Assembly: GCA_902767145.1 (NCBI GenBank)
Contig: CACXGG010000170.1
Coordinates: 1 to 6,791, forward strand
Direction of reading: 5' to 3'
Source of the DNA: Oscillospiraceae bacterium
GTDB lineage: Bacteria; Bacillota; Clostridia; Saccharofermentanales; Saccharofermentanaceae
DNA: 6,791 bases
Positions within the stretch are counted from its first letter, which is position 1, and each line of letters opens with the position of its first letter. Below the pieces are notes generated by a model. The model saw only the letters and a list, made by a program, of their open reading frames with translations, made no database searches and had not been told where the DNA came from. A program made the translations under genes and the position numbers. This document shows, piece by piece, positions 6,709 to 6,791 of this stretch.

Positions 6709-6743
6709 AAATGAGTCCTCCGTAAGGGCGGAAATACACTAAA

Positions 6744-6772
6744 ATACTATCATTTACACCATTTTCAGTCAA
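6744..6772 (-). promoter_or_regulatory. Sigma-A-type promoter of the cyclic-di-GMP regulator
   Basis: On the minus strand TTGACT (6772-6767, 5 of 6 to consensus) is followed after exactly 17 bp by TAGTAT (6749-6744, 4 of 6), with TG one base before the -10 (extended -10). The predicted start near 6737 gives a leader of about 29 nt. Two copies of GAAAAT, 11 bp apart (6777-6772 and 6766-6761), flank the -35, within a CACC/GGTG inverted repeat. This could be an operator, but it is short and may be chance. The remaining bases to 6791 hold nothing else recognisable. Confidence 0.7.
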
Positions 6773-6791
6773 TTTTCGGTGACAAAGGGGG

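Noticed and set aside
6136..6714. Plus-strand open frame of 192 codons opposite the cyclic-di-GMP regulator
   Set aside because: It lies opposite the GGDEF and receiver coding region. The long frame reflects the low stop-codon density of the complementary strand, and the protein has no recognisable motif.

Overview
All six genes in this 6.8 kb window lie on the minus strand, so transcription runs from high to low coordinates. The window suggests a low-to-moderate G+C member of the Firmicutes, most likely Clostridia of the Lachnospiraceae type. The grounds are strong GGAGG ribosome-binding sites, sigma-A promoters with TG-extended -10 boxes, a lipoprotein of the Gram-positive solute-binding class, and two-receiver cyclic-di-GMP regulators. 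This assignment is an inference from general features; no marker gene that fixes the genus was recognised.

Layout in transcription order. (1) 6708-4342 encodes a 788-residue cyclic-di-GMP regulator, read as receiver, intact GGDEF, degenerate GGDEF-like domain, second receiver, intact HD-GYP. It has its own promoter upstream and a rho-independent terminator at 4302-4326, so it appears to be a single-gene transcript. (2) 4255-2909 encodes a very acidic family-1-type solute-binding lipoprotein with no transporter permease beside it. (3) 2912-1860 encodes a protein whose C-terminus is a complete O6-alkylguanine-DNA alkyltransferase, fused to a GNAT-like N-terminal region; its start overlaps the lipoprotein stop (ATGA). 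(4) 1846-1178 encodes a flavin reductase-like split-barrel flavoprotein. (5) 1162-602 encodes a Nudix hydrolase of the ADP-ribose pyrophosphatase type. (6) 544-1 is the 5' part of tyrS (tyrosyl-tRNA synthetase), cut by the window edge, with its own extended -10 promoter.

Genes 2 to 5 are packed with an overlap and gaps of 13 and 15 bp and are probably one operon. Its theme is mixed: a surface binding protein, then DNA alkylation repair, flavin-linked redox and nucleotide clean-up. tyrS may receive read-through from this operon, since no hairpin separates it, but it has a separate promoter and no T-box leader.

The most notable points are the regulator that carries both a cyclic-di-GMP synthase and a phosphodiesterase under two duplicated receivers, with a second GGDEF-like domain that has lost its signature, and the GNAT-like/alkyltransferase fusion. 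No CRISPR array, mobile element, tRNA or rRNA was seen.
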